From positions 30,796-68,116 of the forward strand of contig DDWS01000061.1 in NCBI GenBank assembly GCA_002347685.1: DNA of 37,321 bases, written 5' to 3'. This DNA comes from Syntrophaceae bacterium UBA2280. GTDB taxonomy: Bacteria > Desulfobacterota > Syntrophia > Syntrophales > Smithellaceae. Position numbers and translations under genes: made by a program. This document shows, piece after piece, positions 1 to 9,077 of the stretch. The notes under the pieces were generated by a model. The model did not search any database, was not told the DNA's origin, and saw only the letters and a program-made list of their open reading frames with translations. Numbering within the stretch: the stretch's first letter is position 1; each line of letters starts with the position of its first letter.

Positions 1-1421
1 TCCTTGATGCCGCGCCATTCGACACCCAGTTTGAAATCCTTATTGGCATTGACTTCCATGATGAGCGCCTCGATGTAAACCATCGCACGCGGTACGTCGA
101 GCTGCTTGATGATGGTTTCGAGCACCTTGTAATCCTCCCGCTCGGCCATGATCACCAGCGTATTGGTCGCTTTATCCGGTACCACCTGAACATTCCGGGA
201 AACCACCGGAGCGGTCACCCTCTGTCCGGCCGCGGCGGCGCCCGCCGGGGCTGCCGCTGAAGACGCGGATTGCGCGGATTGCGACACGATGCTGGCAAGC
301 ACTTTGGCCAGATCCTCGGCCACACTGTTTTGCAGGCGATAAACCTGAATGTTGGATTCGCCGCGGGGAACATCCTTGTCCATAAATTCGATGAGCGACC
401 GGACACTGGACGTGTCGGCAACACTGGCGAAAATAATCACGGAATTCGTCCGGGAATCGGCCACCAGGCGAACCGGCGTGAGGTTGGGACGGCGCTGCTG
501 AAAAATCGTCGTCAGCGACCGGACCACTTCAGACGCGGATGCATTGACCAGCGGCACGTAGGTGATCTGTTCTCCCGCGCCCTCCACATCCAGCGCCTGG
601 ATGATCTGCTGCAATCGCCGGATATTGGACAGGTAATCCGTAATGATCAAAATGTTTGCGGGCGGATAGGATAAAACCGAACTGGTCCGGGAAACAATGG
701 GATCCAAAACGCGCTTGACTTCGTCAGGGTTGGCGCGGTCCAGCGCGATGATCTGGGTGACAATCCGGTCGTCCGCATCCTTGCCGCCCTTGCCGCTTCT
801 CGTCTCGACGCTCTTTTCCCTTGCGACCGCTGAAGGAACAATTTTAATGAGATCCCCGACAGGCACTGTGGCAAAACCGTTGATTTCCAGAACGGAAAGA
901 AAAACTTTATAGACGTCGGAAAGCGGAATTTTTTTCGGTGAAAGAATGGTGACTTTGCCCCGGACTTTATCATCGATGATAAAGTTCTTCCCGGTCAGTT
1001 CGCTGACAAATTTGACAAACACCTCGATATTGACGTTGTCAAAATCCAGCGTAACATACTGTTCCCCCGGTTTTGCCTTTCGTTTTTCTGCAGAGGATTT
1101 TTTTGCCGGAGTTGCAGCGGCGGGCTGTGGCACCGTTCCGCTGTCCGGGCCGACAACCACAAACGGCGCATCTTCCGGAAGCATGCCCGGCCGGTTGTCC
1201 GGTTCGCCGGCAGCGCCTTTCTGCTCGACGGCTTTTTGCGCCCCGGCTGCCGCAGGGGCTGCTCTTCTCTCCTGCGCGGCAGACTGGACAGGCGCGGTCA
1301 ATGAGGGATTTTCTCCCTCGATGCGGGCCGCCGACAGGGTTCCGGCAGTCATCATCAGCGCCACCCACAAAAGGCAGCTCCCAAGCACCGACATTCTAAA
1401 AGAACTTTTCAGTATTCTCAT
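1..1421 (-). CDS. gspD: Type II secretion secretin GspD (3' part outside window)
   Basis: Outer-membrane secretin, the gated pore of the type II secretion system. About 473 N-terminal residues are visible. A signal-like segment (residues about 1-32) is followed by an Ala/Pro-rich linker, an N0 domain (about 122-195, containing VTLDFDNVNIEVFVKFV) and N1-N3 ring repeats to about residue 445. The last visible residues (VPRAMVYIEALIMEVN) open the secretin core, so the beta-barrel lies beyond the left edge. The N3 loop has an Ala/Ser/Gln-rich low-complexity insert, common in secretins. The ATG at 1421 lies one base after the TGA of the upstream TPR gene (1423-1425), so translation is probably coupled. 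The family call is firm; the missing C-terminus prevents any check of the lipidation or pilotin-binding tail. Confidence 0.95.
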   Translation of the reverse strand, partial: MRILKSSFRMSVLGSCLLWVALMMTAGTLSAARIEGENPSLTAPVQSAAQERRAAPAAAGAQKAVEQKGAAGEPDNRPGMLPEDAPFVVVGPDSGTVPQPAAATPAKKSSAEKRKAKPGEQYVTLDFDNVNIEVFVKFVSELTGKNFIIDDKVRGKVTILSPKKIPLSDVYKVFLSVLEINGFATVPVGDLIKIVPSAVAREKSVETRSGKGGKDADDRIVTQIIALDRANPDEVKRVLDPIVSRTSSVLSYPPANILIITDYLSNIRRLQQIIQALDVEGAGEQITYVPLVNASASEVVRSLTTIFQQRRPNLTPVRLVADSRTNSVIIFASVADTSSVRSLIEFMDKDVPRGESNIQVYRLQNSVAEDLAKVLASIVSQSAQSASSAAAPAGAAAAGQRVTAPVVSRNVQVVPDKATNTLVIMAEREDYKVLETIIKQLDVPRAMVYIEALIMEVNANKDFKLGVEWRGIK

Positions 1422-1422
1422 T

Positions 1423-2256
1423 TCAGTTAGACCGTTTCTGCAGCATGTTTTTAAATTCGGGCAAACCGGCCAGGTTTTTGAAATCCTGATCCTCTTCAAC
1501 CCATTTTCGAACGACCGGATTAAAATCCAGCGCGTTTTTCAGATAAAAAAGACTCCGGTCAACATCGTTCTTCCGCGCGTAAACACAGGCCAGATTGTAG
1601 TGCGCCTTTACGTAATCATGCCGGACATGGAGCGCTTCATCGAAACGGGCAATCGCCTGCTGGTATTTTTTCTGCTGCATGTAAACCACACCGAGGTTGT
1701 TGATGGCCGCCAGATGGCGCGGAGCGATTTTCAGCACTTGTTTATACAGAGTTTCGGCCTGCGCCAGTTGCCCCTCGTTTTGGAGCCTTAGCGCCTGCGC
1801 ATAGAGCGCATCCGGATCCTTTGCAACCACCGCCTCTTTTTTTTCCGCGGGCACCTCCGATAGCCGGGGTTGTTCGCGCGCGACAGGTCCGTCTATCATC
1901 CCTTCAAGGGCCACTGCGACCGGAAGAACGTCTTTCGCGGCGCCGGGCACAGCCTCCTCCGGCTGCGCCGGTGCCAAAGGTCCCGGTTGTGCGACCACGG
2001 CTTCGTCATCCGAAGGAAGCGCCACCGTCAGGCCCGGTGAATGGACGACGGTCCGGGTCTGTTTTTCCCATGGCCAGTAAAGCAGGGCAACCAGCCCGGC
2101 CGCGAACAAAAAAATGACCAGAATCCCCACGGCGGAGTGCCATCCCGAAGGCACACGCGTTTTTTGATACGCGTCCGAAAACCAATTGCCGAAACGCCCG
2201 GAATCCGTCTTTTTTTCTTTTTGCGCTTTACGAAGCGCATCATTTATGTAGCTCAT
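1423..2256 (-). CDS. TPR protein of GspB/MshN type, T2SS operon
   Basis: A 277-residue inner-membrane protein. It opens with MSYINDALRKAQKEK, the cytoplasmic N-terminal signature shared by GspB/ExeB and MshN proteins, then has one membrane segment (about 41-63), a Pro/Ala-rich periplasmic linker, and about three TPR repeats (about 145-245). Classical GspB has no TPRs; MshN of the MSHA pilus does, so the architecture is closer to MshN. The start at 2256 is chosen because AGGGGGG precedes it and the family signature begins there; a start seven codons upstream lacks these supports. It follows the ExeA/MshM-type ATPase gene by 33 bases and abuts gspD. Inferred role: periplasmic scaffold helping secretin assembly through the cell wall, working with the ATPase. 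Confidence 0.85.
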   Translation of the reverse strand: MSYINDALRKAQKEKKTDSGRFGNWFSDAYQKTRVPSGWHSAVGILVIFLFAAGLVALLYWPWEKQTRTVVHSPGLTVALPSDDEAVVAQPGPLAPAQPEEAVPGAAKDVLPVAVALEGMIDGPVAREQPRLSEVPAEKKEAVVAKDPDALYAQALRLQNEGQLAQAETLYKQVLKIAPRHLAAINNLGVVYMQQKKYQQAIARFDEALHVRHDYVKAHYNLACVYARKNDVDRSLFYLKNALDFNPVVRKWVEEDQDFKNLAGLPEFKNMLQKRSN

Positions 2257-2289
2257 AACCCCCCTGAGGTCAAGCACTTCCGGCGCCGG

Positions 2290-3156
2290 TCAGGCCGACA
2301 ATCTCAACCAGAGTTTCCTTGCGGGACTGACGGTTTTCTGAAAGTAATCCGTCCCGATGTCGCCTGCCGCCCTGCGGACAATCCGGCGGTCGATTTTTGT
2401 TTTGTTTTTTGTATAAGCGATCAGCATCGCACGGTCGCAAAGCGCGTTGATCCTTCTGGGAATCCCTTCGGTATAATAATAAATCAGACGGAAGGCACCC
2501 GGCGTAATCTTTGTCTTCCCCGGCCCCCCGGCCACTCGCAGCCGATGCCTGATATACCCTTCGCTATCACCGGATGAAAGCGGACGAAGATTGTAGCGCA
2601 CGGTGATCCGTTCGTTGAGCTGGCGCAGAATCGGCAAACTAAGCGTCGACTTGATCTCCGGCTGCCCGACCAAAATGATCTGCAGAAGTTTTTCATGTTC
2701 CGTCTCCAGGTTGGAGAGCATCCGAATCTGCTCGAGCGCCCCATGGGATAGATTCTGCGCTTCATCGATCAGCAGGAGCGCGTTTCGTCCTTCGGTGAAA
2801 TTGACCAGCAGAAACCCGTTTAATGCGTCCACATAGGTTTTCTTCGTCCTGGGTTCATCCGTCACGGGAACACCGAATTCCCTGCAGATCGTCTCCAGAA
2901 GCTCCATGTCGGAAACAGCGGTGTTGAAGACAAGCGCGGTTTCCACCAATCCGTCGAGCGCGGCCAGAAGCACCCGGCAGATGGTCGTTTTGCCCGTTCC
3001 GATATCGCCTGAAATCAGCATGAATCCCTTTTTCTCGGCGATTCCGTATATCAGGTAGTTGAGGGCGTCGCGATGCTGCTCGCTTCTGTATAAATAGCCG
3101 GGTTCAGGCGACAGATTGAATGGATTTTCCTTTAAACCAAAATGCGCGGCGTACAT
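2290..3156 (-). CDS. gspA: ExeA/GspA/MshM-type AAA ATPase
   Basis: A 288-residue cytoplasmic ATPase. It opens with MYAAHFGLKENPFNLSPEP, typical of ExeA-like proteins, and has a Walker A motif GDIGTGKTT (50-58) and Walker B LLLIDEA (127-133). The C-terminus shows helical lid features (GIPRRINALCDRAMLIAY). Full-length ExeA adds a membrane segment and a periplasmic peptidoglycan-binding domain. Both are absent here, which matches the short MshM form. In known systems ExeA/ExeB multimerise on peptidoglycan to let the secretin assemble. Position just before the TPR protein and gspD fits that job. The protein could equally be named mshM-like; the gspA symbol is a family label, not proof of function. 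Confidence 0.85.
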   Translation of the reverse strand: MYAAHFGLKENPFNLSPEPGYLYRSEQHRDALNYLIYGIAEKKGFMLISGDIGTGKTTICRVLLAALDGLVETALVFNTAVSDMELLETICREFGVPVTDEPRTKKTYVDALNGFLLVNFTEGRNALLLIDEAQNLSHGALEQIRMLSNLETEHEKLLQIILVGQPEIKSTLSLPILRQLNERITVRYNLRPLSSGDSEGYIRHRLRVAGGPGKTKITPGAFRLIYYYTEGIPRRINALCDRAMLIAYTKNKTKIDRRIVRRAAGDIGTDYFQKTVSPARKLWLRLSA

Positions 3157-3186
3157 ATTGCGAAACTCCCCCTCTAGTTATCTTCG

Positions 3187-4119
3187 TTATTGAAAAGAAT
3201 AATTGATCGTTTCGCTCTTCCCTGCGCGCAGCAGATTCAGGGAGATTTCCCCGCCTGACTGCATCAGGTTGACCAGCTGCAGCACGTCGTCGGCGCTGTC
3301 GAGCGACTTGCCGTTGACATCAACGATGATGTCACCGTTTTGCAGTCCGAGCCTTTCATACAGGCTTCCGGGCACGATGTTGGAGACGATATAGCCCTGC
3401 TGCGTCCCGTCACTCAAGAAGGGCCGAACCACCGCCTGGCTCATAATGGATTTCAAATCGGAGAGGCTCTCTGTGACCTCCTGCCGGCTGACGGCAATGC
3501 CGGACGACATTGAATCGGTGCGCACCCCGCCGAAACGGGGCACGGAAGATCCGTCCGGCGCTTCTTTGACCCGCATGATCAGTTCACGCCCGTCACTCGT
3601 TAAAATGGCGGCGTTGCGTGTAATGCGAATGAGCCTGGCCGATCCGATCATCTCGCCTAAGCGGTACAGCTTCTGTTTTCCCTTGCCCTTTTCCTCGACC
3701 ACAACATAACCGAAGTCGTCATCCACGGCTATCGTGCCTTTCAAATCAAACGCTGTATATTCCTCACCGGCGGAGAAATCACCGCCGGCCGCCGGATCAA
3801 TAATCGCCTGCTGTGTCGTTGCAAACAGGTTGCGCCTCGCGATGATGCCGTAATCGTCGAGCGCCTTCGGTTCGGCCGTCTGCGCCGCGCCCTGCACAAT
3901 TACGGGGCCGCCTGCGGAAACGGACCGGTCCGACAGGGCCAGGCCGGCGAATTGATAAATCACGGCTACCGTCAGATAGGAGATAAGTGTGATGACGATC
4001 AGCGTCAAAACCGGCCCTGCCGCGCGGACCCTCACAGACGGGTCGGCCGCAAGATTCACCATCCGGTCGAATCCCTTCCTTATCGAATGCCTCACGGTTA
4101 TCCAGAGATTGCCTGGCAT
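3187..4119 (-). CDS. gspC: T2SS inner-membrane protein GspC (HR and PDZ domains)
   Basis: A 310-residue bitopic protein that links the inner-membrane platform to the secretin. It has a cytoplasmic N-terminus, a membrane segment at about 35-57, an HR domain starting at IIARRNLFATT (about 92) that in characterised systems contacts the GspD N0 domain, and a C-terminal PDZ domain (about 225-310, with VPGSLYERLGLQNGDIIVDV). The start at 4119 follows a GGGGGA ribosome site. The gene lies between gspN and the ATPase gene rather than at the head of the operon, where gspC sits in enterobacteria. It is well supported. Confidence 0.92.
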   Translation of the reverse strand: MPGNLWITVRHSIRKGFDRMVNLAADPSVRVRAAGPVLTLIVITLISYLTVAVIYQFAGLALSDRSVSAGGPVIVQGAAQTAEPKALDDYGIIARRNLFATTQQAIIDPAAGGDFSAGEEYTAFDLKGTIAVDDDFGYVVVEEKGKGKQKLYRLGEMIGSARLIRITRNAAILTSDGRELIMRVKEAPDGSSVPRFGGVRTDSMSSGIAVSRQEVTESLSDLKSIMSQAVVRPFLSDGTQQGYIVSNIVPGSLYERLGLQNGDIIVDVNGKSLDSADDVLQLVNLMQSGGEISLNLLRAGKSETINYSFQ

Positions 4120-4154
4120 GATCCCCCGATCCTAAGTCTTGTGGAGCCCTGACG

Positions 4155-4982
4155 TTAAATGTAGCGAAACGACGGACTGGCCAGTGTTCCACCCACCGTC
4201 ACATTCATTTTCAGTTTGCTTTGCCCGACAATTTCCAGGGAGCCTTTTAAATTCAACACGCTTTTCATCAGATCGTCGGTCAGCCGAATATCCCCGCTTA
4301 AAAAACAGTTCATCTGCATCCCGTACATTTCTATTTTATCCAGTTTCAAAACACCGTTTTTCACCGCCCCCTGAATTTCGCCCCGCTCGATCTCGATTCG
4401 ACTGATCCCCAAAAAGGGTTCGGGAAGCGGATAGGAACCCTTTTCCAGATACACAGACACTGCGCCCTGGGGAAACGGATCGGTCGGCTGCGTGAAGTCA
4501 TAGGAGACGTCCCCGCGGATCAAACCTGAAAAACCGTTCAGAAACGCAACACCCGGAATACTCATCCGGCTTATATCCATGTTGGAAAACTTCAACCGCC
4601 CTTCCTCAGGCGGACGCTTTTGCGAAAAAGAGGAAAGTCTTATCCGACCGTCGAACTTTCCGCCATAGGCCATGCCGCTGAAGCGCAAAGACTTGCGACT
4701 GGAAAGAAAGCTCCATAAGCCGGGTTGAATATCCAGGGCCTCACCACGAAACCAGGGCTGCCCGTCCGATTGCGGGGTTGACAGGGAAACGTCTTTTAAC
4801 ATGAGGCCGAAAGGTAAAGAGGGAGAAACGGATGCGGCTTTCAATTCCCAGGCAAACGACCGCGCCGTGTCTTCAATCCTCTGACGAACGAGCTCGGAGG
4901 GAAAAAGCATATAGAAAAACAGCGCGGTAATGGCAATCCCGTAGAGCGTAAACCACAAATTCCTTTTTTTCAGCAGACGCAT
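4155..4982 (-). CDS. gspN: T2SS protein GspN
   Basis: A 275-residue protein with one N-terminal membrane segment (about 9-28) followed by a beta-rich periplasmic part containing NGFSGLIRGDVSYDF and LKLDKIEMYGMQMNCFLSGD, typical of the GspN family. It is an accessory of the inner-membrane platform and its exact job is poorly known. The start at 4982 (MRLLKKRN) is preferred because the region upstream is the tail of gspM and GGGAGG lies 11 bases before the ATG. gspM ends at 4987, leaving a 4-base gap. The call rests on operon position and fold-like features more than on strict motifs. Confidence 0.78.
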   Translation of the reverse strand: MRLLKKRNLWFTLYGIAITALFFYMLFPSELVRQRIEDTARSFAWELKAASVSPSLPFGLMLKDVSLSTPQSDGQPWFRGEALDIQPGLWSFLSSRKSLRFSGMAYGGKFDGRIRLSSFSQKRPPEEGRLKFSNMDISRMSIPGVAFLNGFSGLIRGDVSYDFTQPTDPFPQGAVSVYLEKGSYPLPEPFLGISRIEIERGEIQGAVKNGVLKLDKIEMYGMQMNCFLSGDIRLTDDLMKSVLNLKGSLEIVGQSKLKMNVTVGGTLASPSFRYI

Positions 4983-4986
4983 CGGC

Positions 4987-5547
4987 TCATTGACCTCCCG
5001 AACGCCCGGACACAGGCAGATAGGCGGCAATCAGCAGACCGGCGCTCAAATATTCCGGATTTTCCTTCATTTTACTGACGGTGATTCTTTTGACGCGGAC
5101 CATTTCCGCAGGCGCTTCCACATGATAAAGGAAGTCGGTCAGCTGCTTTGTCGTAATTTTTTCCAGCCTCATCTCCACGAGCGATTCCTCAAAAGAAGCG
5201 GACTGGGACCCGCGGACGGAATTCATCTGCCTGATACTGCCTTTCACATTGGCCTGAAGCGCCTTGGTATCCAGATAGGAAAACAGGTTAAACGCGCCGC
5301 GCCGCGTCGCGTGCGTTTTTTTGATCTGCTCGATTCTAACCGCCTGCACGGCGAACTGGGCGTCAAGGCGCCTCATCTCCTCGAGCCGAACCGTGTTGGC
5401 CGCAATGGTTTTTTTCGTTTTCTCGCCTGCATCCCACAAAGGCACCAGCGCAAACTCGAACAGCAGCGCCAAAACGACGAAAGCCGCCCCCCCCGCAACG
5501 AAACGGCGCTGTTTCCGATCGAGATGGTCCCAAAATGAGCGCATCAT
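4987..5547 (-). CDS. gspM: T2SS platform protein GspM-like
   Basis: A 186-residue bitopic protein. A short cytoplasmic N-terminus (MMRSFWDHLDRKQRRF) precedes a membrane segment (about 17-37), a coiled-coil-like stretch (EKTKKTIAANTVRLEEMRRL) and a small alpha/beta periplasmic domain (LEKITTKQLTDFLYHVE) typical of GspM/PilO-type proteins. GspM partners GspL in the inner-membrane platform. Its start overlaps the gspL stop (ATGA), indicating coupled translation and fixed stoichiometry. Sequence conservation in this family is low, so the call depends on architecture and on its place after gspL. Confidence 0.8.
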   Translation of the reverse strand: MMRSFWDHLDRKQRRFVAGGAAFVVLALLFEFALVPLWDAGEKTKKTIAANTVRLEEMRRLDAQFAVQAVRIEQIKKTHATRRGAFNLFSYLDTKALQANVKGSIRQMNSVRGSQSASFEESLVEMRLEKITTKQLTDFLYHVEAPAEMVRVKRITVSKMKENPEYLSAGLLIAAYLPVSGRSGGQ

Positions 5548-7064
5548 CGCAATTCCATCCTCAAGTCGAAATTCACTTTTGATCCTTCCGGCCCCATGCT
5601 GGTCGACCCCAGGGCCACCTCTTTAAAATGCGGGGATTTCGCCAGCTCCGTTGTCACCGTGGAAACATCTTCCATGGTATTGGCTTCACCCTTGACCAGG
5701 ATAATTTTATTTTCGTAGTAAAAACTGGTCAGCGTCAGATCGATGGCCGACGGGATGCGCCTCGAAATTTCGCCAAGCAGCTCAACGACCGTCACATCAG
5801 GCATCCCCTCATACAGGCCATAGGACTTCTGACTTTCGGCAAGCCTGGTTTTGAGTTGCCCCACCGGATCCACCATGACCGCGCCCTGCCCGACATGCCG
5901 GGCAAATATGACACGAATCTGCTCTTTGAGTTGGAAAGCCCGCGATGCCTGTGCATGATAGTCCAGATAAACGCCGGCGGCAAATAGCAGCACGATGACG
6001 GCGCCGAGAATCGCGAAGCGCCTGATCTGACCTTTAAAATCGACACGGCCCGGTCCCGCCGCCAGCTCACCCATCCGGAAATTCAGGGATCCACGCGACG
6101 ATCGGGTGCGTTTCGCCGCGGCCAGCGCCGTATTGAACATTTGCGGCAGGAAGGAGCCCTGAAGCGTCGGATCGATTTCCGACTGGCCTGACCGCGCGAT
6201 ATCCAAAAATTCCGGCTTCAGACTGAAAGCCTCTCCGATCTGTTCTTGCAGGGGCTCAAATAAGGCGCCGCCTCCGGTGAGCGTGATTCGCTCAGGGTTG
6301 CGTCGGATGGTTTCGGAAATGCACATATACTCGACGGTGTTTTTCAACTGGTCACAAAATCGACGGCAGACCTCCCGGGCTTCAACACTGTCGCCCGGGT
6401 AACGTCCGCTTTGTTTGACCGTCTCGGCCGCCGCCGGATCACAGTCGAGGTCCCGGGCCAGGGCCTCCGTGATCATCTGACCGCCGAAGGCAAATGAACG
6501 CACCTGAACGATGGCTCCCTCGTCGTAAAAAACCGCGGTGGTGGCCGACTCTCCCACATCCAGCAGGATGCCGCCTCCGTTGGCACCCCCGGAGTGCATC
6601 CACGCCGCGTGAAGCAGCACCCCGGAAACATCGACGGCAAAAACCGGTCCGAAGGCCGCCTCCACCCGCTCAATCCATATCCGCACCTTTTGCCTGACTG
6701 CGGCCGCGACAAGCAGCTTTCCGTCGGGCAGCCTCAGATAATCCAGAACGACTTCATCGGCCGGCACCGGCAGCATCGGTTCAATTTCAAACGGAAGCGC
6801 TTTCCTGATCCGGCCTTCATCGCGAAACGGCAGGGTCACCTGCCGGAACATGATCTCGGATACCGGAAGGGAAATGACGCAGCGCACAGAGGAAAGCGAC
6901 ATCCTTTCGGCCAGCGTTTTCAACGCCGCGTCCGGATCGACCTCATGCGACAGGCGCACCATTTCGGCCGCCCGCACGCGGACATCCGCCTGGCCTTTCG
7001 CTTCAACCGCGACCGCCTTGATGGCTTCGGCGCCGATATCCAGCCCCAAAATGGTTCCCGGCAT
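5544..7064 (-). CDS. gspL: T2SS platform protein GspL (PilM/actin-like)
   Basis: A 506-residue protein. Its N-terminal two thirds have an actin-like ATPase fold of PilM/GspL type: GLDIGAEAIKAVAV at the start, LLDVGESATTAVFY in the middle and ITLTGGGALFEPLQ near residue 270. A membrane segment follows (about 347-366, FAILGAVIVLLFAAGVYLDY), then a periplasmic ferredoxin-like domain as in PilN/GspL. GspL binds the GspE ATPase to the membrane platform. It is longer than typical enterobacterial GspL (about 400), and the well-kept glycine motifs suggest the actin core is less degenerate than in Vibrio EpsL. The start overlaps the gspK stop by one base (TGATG). Confidence 0.9.
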   Translation of the reverse strand: MPGTILGLDIGAEAIKAVAVEAKGQADVRVRAAEMVRLSHEVDPDAALKTLAERMSLSSVRCVISLPVSEIMFRQVTLPFRDEGRIRKALPFEIEPMLPVPADEVVLDYLRLPDGKLLVAAAVRQKVRIWIERVEAAFGPVFAVDVSGVLLHAAWMHSGGANGGGILLDVGESATTAVFYDEGAIVQVRSFAFGGQMITEALARDLDCDPAAAETVKQSGRYPGDSVEAREVCRRFCDQLKNTVEYMCISETIRRNPERITLTGGGALFEPLQEQIGEAFSLKPEFLDIARSGQSEIDPTLQGSFLPQMFNTALAAAKRTRSSRGSLNFRMGELAAGPGRVDFKGQIRRFAILGAVIVLLFAAGVYLDYHAQASRAFQLKEQIRVIFARHVGQGAVMVDPVGQLKTRLAESQKSYGLYEGMPDVTVVELLGEISRRIPSAIDLTLTSFYYENKIILVKGEANTMEDVSTVTTELAKSPHFKEVALGSTSMGPEGSKVNFDLRMELR

Positions 7065-8038
7065 CAGTCGAGCCTCCAGTTTACGATCTGAAAAGGTGAA
7101 CGCTGGATAACCCCGGTGATCGTCTGTTCCATATTTCCCGATACTCCGGTGGAATAAATTCTAAAGAAGTTGCTCTTCACGTTTTCAATCAATTCAGGGT
7201 TGATGGTCTCAGCTGCCAGACCCGGAACGTTCTTGTACCACAAAACGGAAGACAAATCATTCCCGTGGGCTTTGCGGTACGCATCCATTTTGTCGGCGAT
7301 TTCAGCGGTAATGTTTTCCGACAGGGCGCGCAGGACCAGTTTCGGCGCCGTGTTGAGATTCATCGCACCCGTGCCGTAGATCGTAACGTATTGGACCAGC
7401 CCCGGTTTGTCCCGCGTGCCGGCGTACAGCTCGCTTTCCACTCCTCTTATCATAAGCAATTCCTCAATGCAATCGAGCGGGCCGTTTTTGGCGGTGTAAG
7501 GCAACCCCTGCGCCGCGTAATAGGCACTTTCCGCTCCCGATCCGGTCACATCGTCGTTTTCGTCAATCCAGTCGATGATCGCATCGACAATTTCTCCGGC
7601 TTGTTTTTCATCCAACTCAAATTCCGGCAGGCTCAAAAGACGCACCAGCAAACCCCGGACATTCTCATTGACGGCGTTACCCTCCACCAGCTTGTTGAGC
7701 GGAATTTTTCCTTTTTCATCTTCAACCTTCACAATAAAGCGACTGTTGGTAAATAACTGTGCGGACTGCGCCGAGAGAATTTCCGCATTCGCCCACGGTT
7801 CGCGCAACGTATCGTATTCGCCCTGCGCATTGAGAATCAGTGCCGCCGCTCCGTGGAATCCCGATTTGGCCACATAGTTAAGCCGGATGCCGTCACTGGT
7901 GTTGGCCGCCTCATGGACATCGAGACGAGACGACCGGTTGAGTTCGAGCGCTGCCGCGACCAGGATACTGACGATCAGGATTACGGTAATCAGCGCAGCA
8001 CCTTTATCGTTCATTTGCCTGCGGACGTTGGGTTTCAT
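7064..8038 (-). CDS. gspK: T2SS minor pseudopilin GspK
   Basis: A 324-residue large minor pseudopilin. The prepilin leader ends before GAALITVILIVSIL, which lacks the Glu+5 of other pseudopilins, as is usual for GspK. A helical insertion domain follows with LSLPEFELDEKQAGEIVDAI and ILDWIDEND-like acidic motifs (seen as IIDWIDENDDVTGSGAE). The segment GAMNLNTAPKLVLRALS is a strong family marker. GspK caps the pseudopilus tip with GspI and GspJ. The start overlaps the gspJ stop (ATGA). Confidence 0.93.
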   Translation of the reverse strand: MKPNVRRQMNDKGAALITVILIVSILVAAALELNRSSRLDVHEAANTSDGIRLNYVAKSGFHGAAALILNAQGEYDTLREPWANAEILSAQSAQLFTNSRFIVKVEDEKGKIPLNKLVEGNAVNENVRGLLVRLLSLPEFELDEKQAGEIVDAIIDWIDENDDVTGSGAESAYYAAQGLPYTAKNGPLDCIEELLMIRGVESELYAGTRDKPGLVQYVTIYGTGAMNLNTAPKLVLRALSENITAEIADKMDAYRKAHGNDLSSVLWYKNVPGLAAETINPELIENVKSNFFRIYSTGVSGNMEQTITGVIQRSPFQIVNWRLD

Positions 8039-8691
8039 TTTTTCACCGGCAGAAAGATTCGGGTGGTAAACCGGAAAGGCTGTTCCGGATCGCGTGCATT
8101 GGCCAGACCCAGCTCAATTTGAACGACCGAGGGCGGTATCCCTTTTTGCTCAGTCAACCGGGCGGACGTGTCCCATTGATCCGACTGGCTGCCGTTTTCG
8201 TCAAAATACTTGAATTGAAACCATTGAACATTCCGACAGATCACCAGTCCGCCCGCCTGCGCCGTTCCCGCATCCGGGGCGACGCCCGGCCTGTCTTTGC
8301 GCCACAGTGAAAATTTTCCGCCTTCCGCATCTTCGCGGACATCATAGCTGATGGACGCGGGATATCCGGAAAGTTCGTCCTCGCCAAATGCCAGATGCGC
8401 TGCCGACCAGAACGTCAGAGAAGCAAAACGCCGGCTGCCGATCGCAGCCTCGTCTCCCGACAGGATGAAATCGCCCTTAAGGGGCTGCAGGGAAGACAAA
8501 TCCCGGGTCATACGGTCGATGGTGATACGCGCCATTTTGTATGCAGCAGAATCATCTTCGAGCTCTTTGATCGTCGTCAATGTCGAACTGTAGGCGGCAT
8601 AGACCGTAGAGAGCACAACCCCGAGGATGAAGATCGCGATGAGGATTTCCAGAAGGGTGAAACCGTTTTTTTTGACGTCTGCCGGGATCAT
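8035..8691 (-). CDS. gspJ: T2SS minor pseudopilin GspJ
   Basis: A 218-residue minor pseudopilin with the prepilin motif NGFTLLEILIAIFILGVV at residues about 10-27 (cleavage after Gly, Glu at +5), then a beta-rich globular domain containing RMTRDLSSLQPLKGDF and QIELGL, as expected for GspJ. It forms the tip complex with GspI and GspK. It starts 3 bases after the gspI stop and overlaps gspK by 4 bases. A prepilin peptidase is needed for processing and is not seen in this window. Confidence 0.92.
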   Translation of the reverse strand: MIPADVKKNGFTLLEILIAIFILGVVLSTVYAAYSSTLTTIKELEDDSAAYKMARITIDRMTRDLSSLQPLKGDFILSGDEAAIGSRRFASLTFWSAAHLAFGEDELSGYPASISYDVREDAEGGKFSLWRKDRPGVAPDAGTAQAGGLVICRNVQWFQFKYFDENGSQSDQWDTSARLTEQKGIPPSVVQIELGLANARDPEQPFRFTTRIFLPVKK

Positions 8692-8694
8692 AAG

Positions 8695-9069
8695 CTAACG
8701 ACCCCCTGTTTTATAAAAAACCAACTCATAGATTCCGCCACGCATGAATCCCTGGTGATGAACAGATACCTCGATCCTCTTGAAGCCCGGAATCATCGTG
8801 TCCGTGATCTTCAAACTCCATCCGTAGTCGGGATGTTCGGGCGCGAAATTTCCGCTTTCCTTCCGGTTACTCAAAGACCGGGAAGCCTCCACATCGGTCA
8901 TTTTGCTTTGGGCCAAAAGCGACGCCGTCGTCCGGAACCGCGCTTCGCTCGCCATGGAGATACTCTGCGACTGCATCTGAAAAACCGCCACCAGCCCAAT
9001 CGCCAGAATCGCCACCGCGATCATCACCTCCAGAAGCGTGAAGCCGCCTGTCTGTTTTCGCATCTTCAT
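8695..9069 (-). CDS. gspI: T2SS minor pseudopilin GspI
   Basis: A 124-residue minor pseudopilin. The short leader MKMRKQTGG precedes FTLLEVMIAVAILAIGLVAVF, a standard methylated hydrophobic helix with Glu+5. The short C-terminal domain (SLLAQSKMTDVEASRS, GWSLKITDT) matches GspI in size and layout. An AGGGGGCGG ribosome site precedes the ATG at 9069. GspI nucleates the pseudopilus tip in characterised systems. Confidence 0.92.
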   Translation of the reverse strand: MKMRKQTGGFTLLEVMIAVAILAIGLVAVFQMQSQSISMASEARFRTTASLLAQSKMTDVEASRSLSNRKESGNFAPEHPDYGWSLKITDTMIPGFKRIEVSVHHQGFMRGGIYELVFYKTGGR

Positions 9070-9077
9070 GCCGCCCC

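Noticed and set aside
946..1791. Long plus-strand open frame over gspD and the TPR gene
   Set aside because: It is antisense to two well-supported genes, lacks a ribosome site and shows no family motifs.
4990..5538. Plus-strand open frame of 182 codons
   Set aside because: Antisense to gspM with matching limits; composition is Arg/His/Gln-rich, as expected for a shadow frame in GC-rich DNA.
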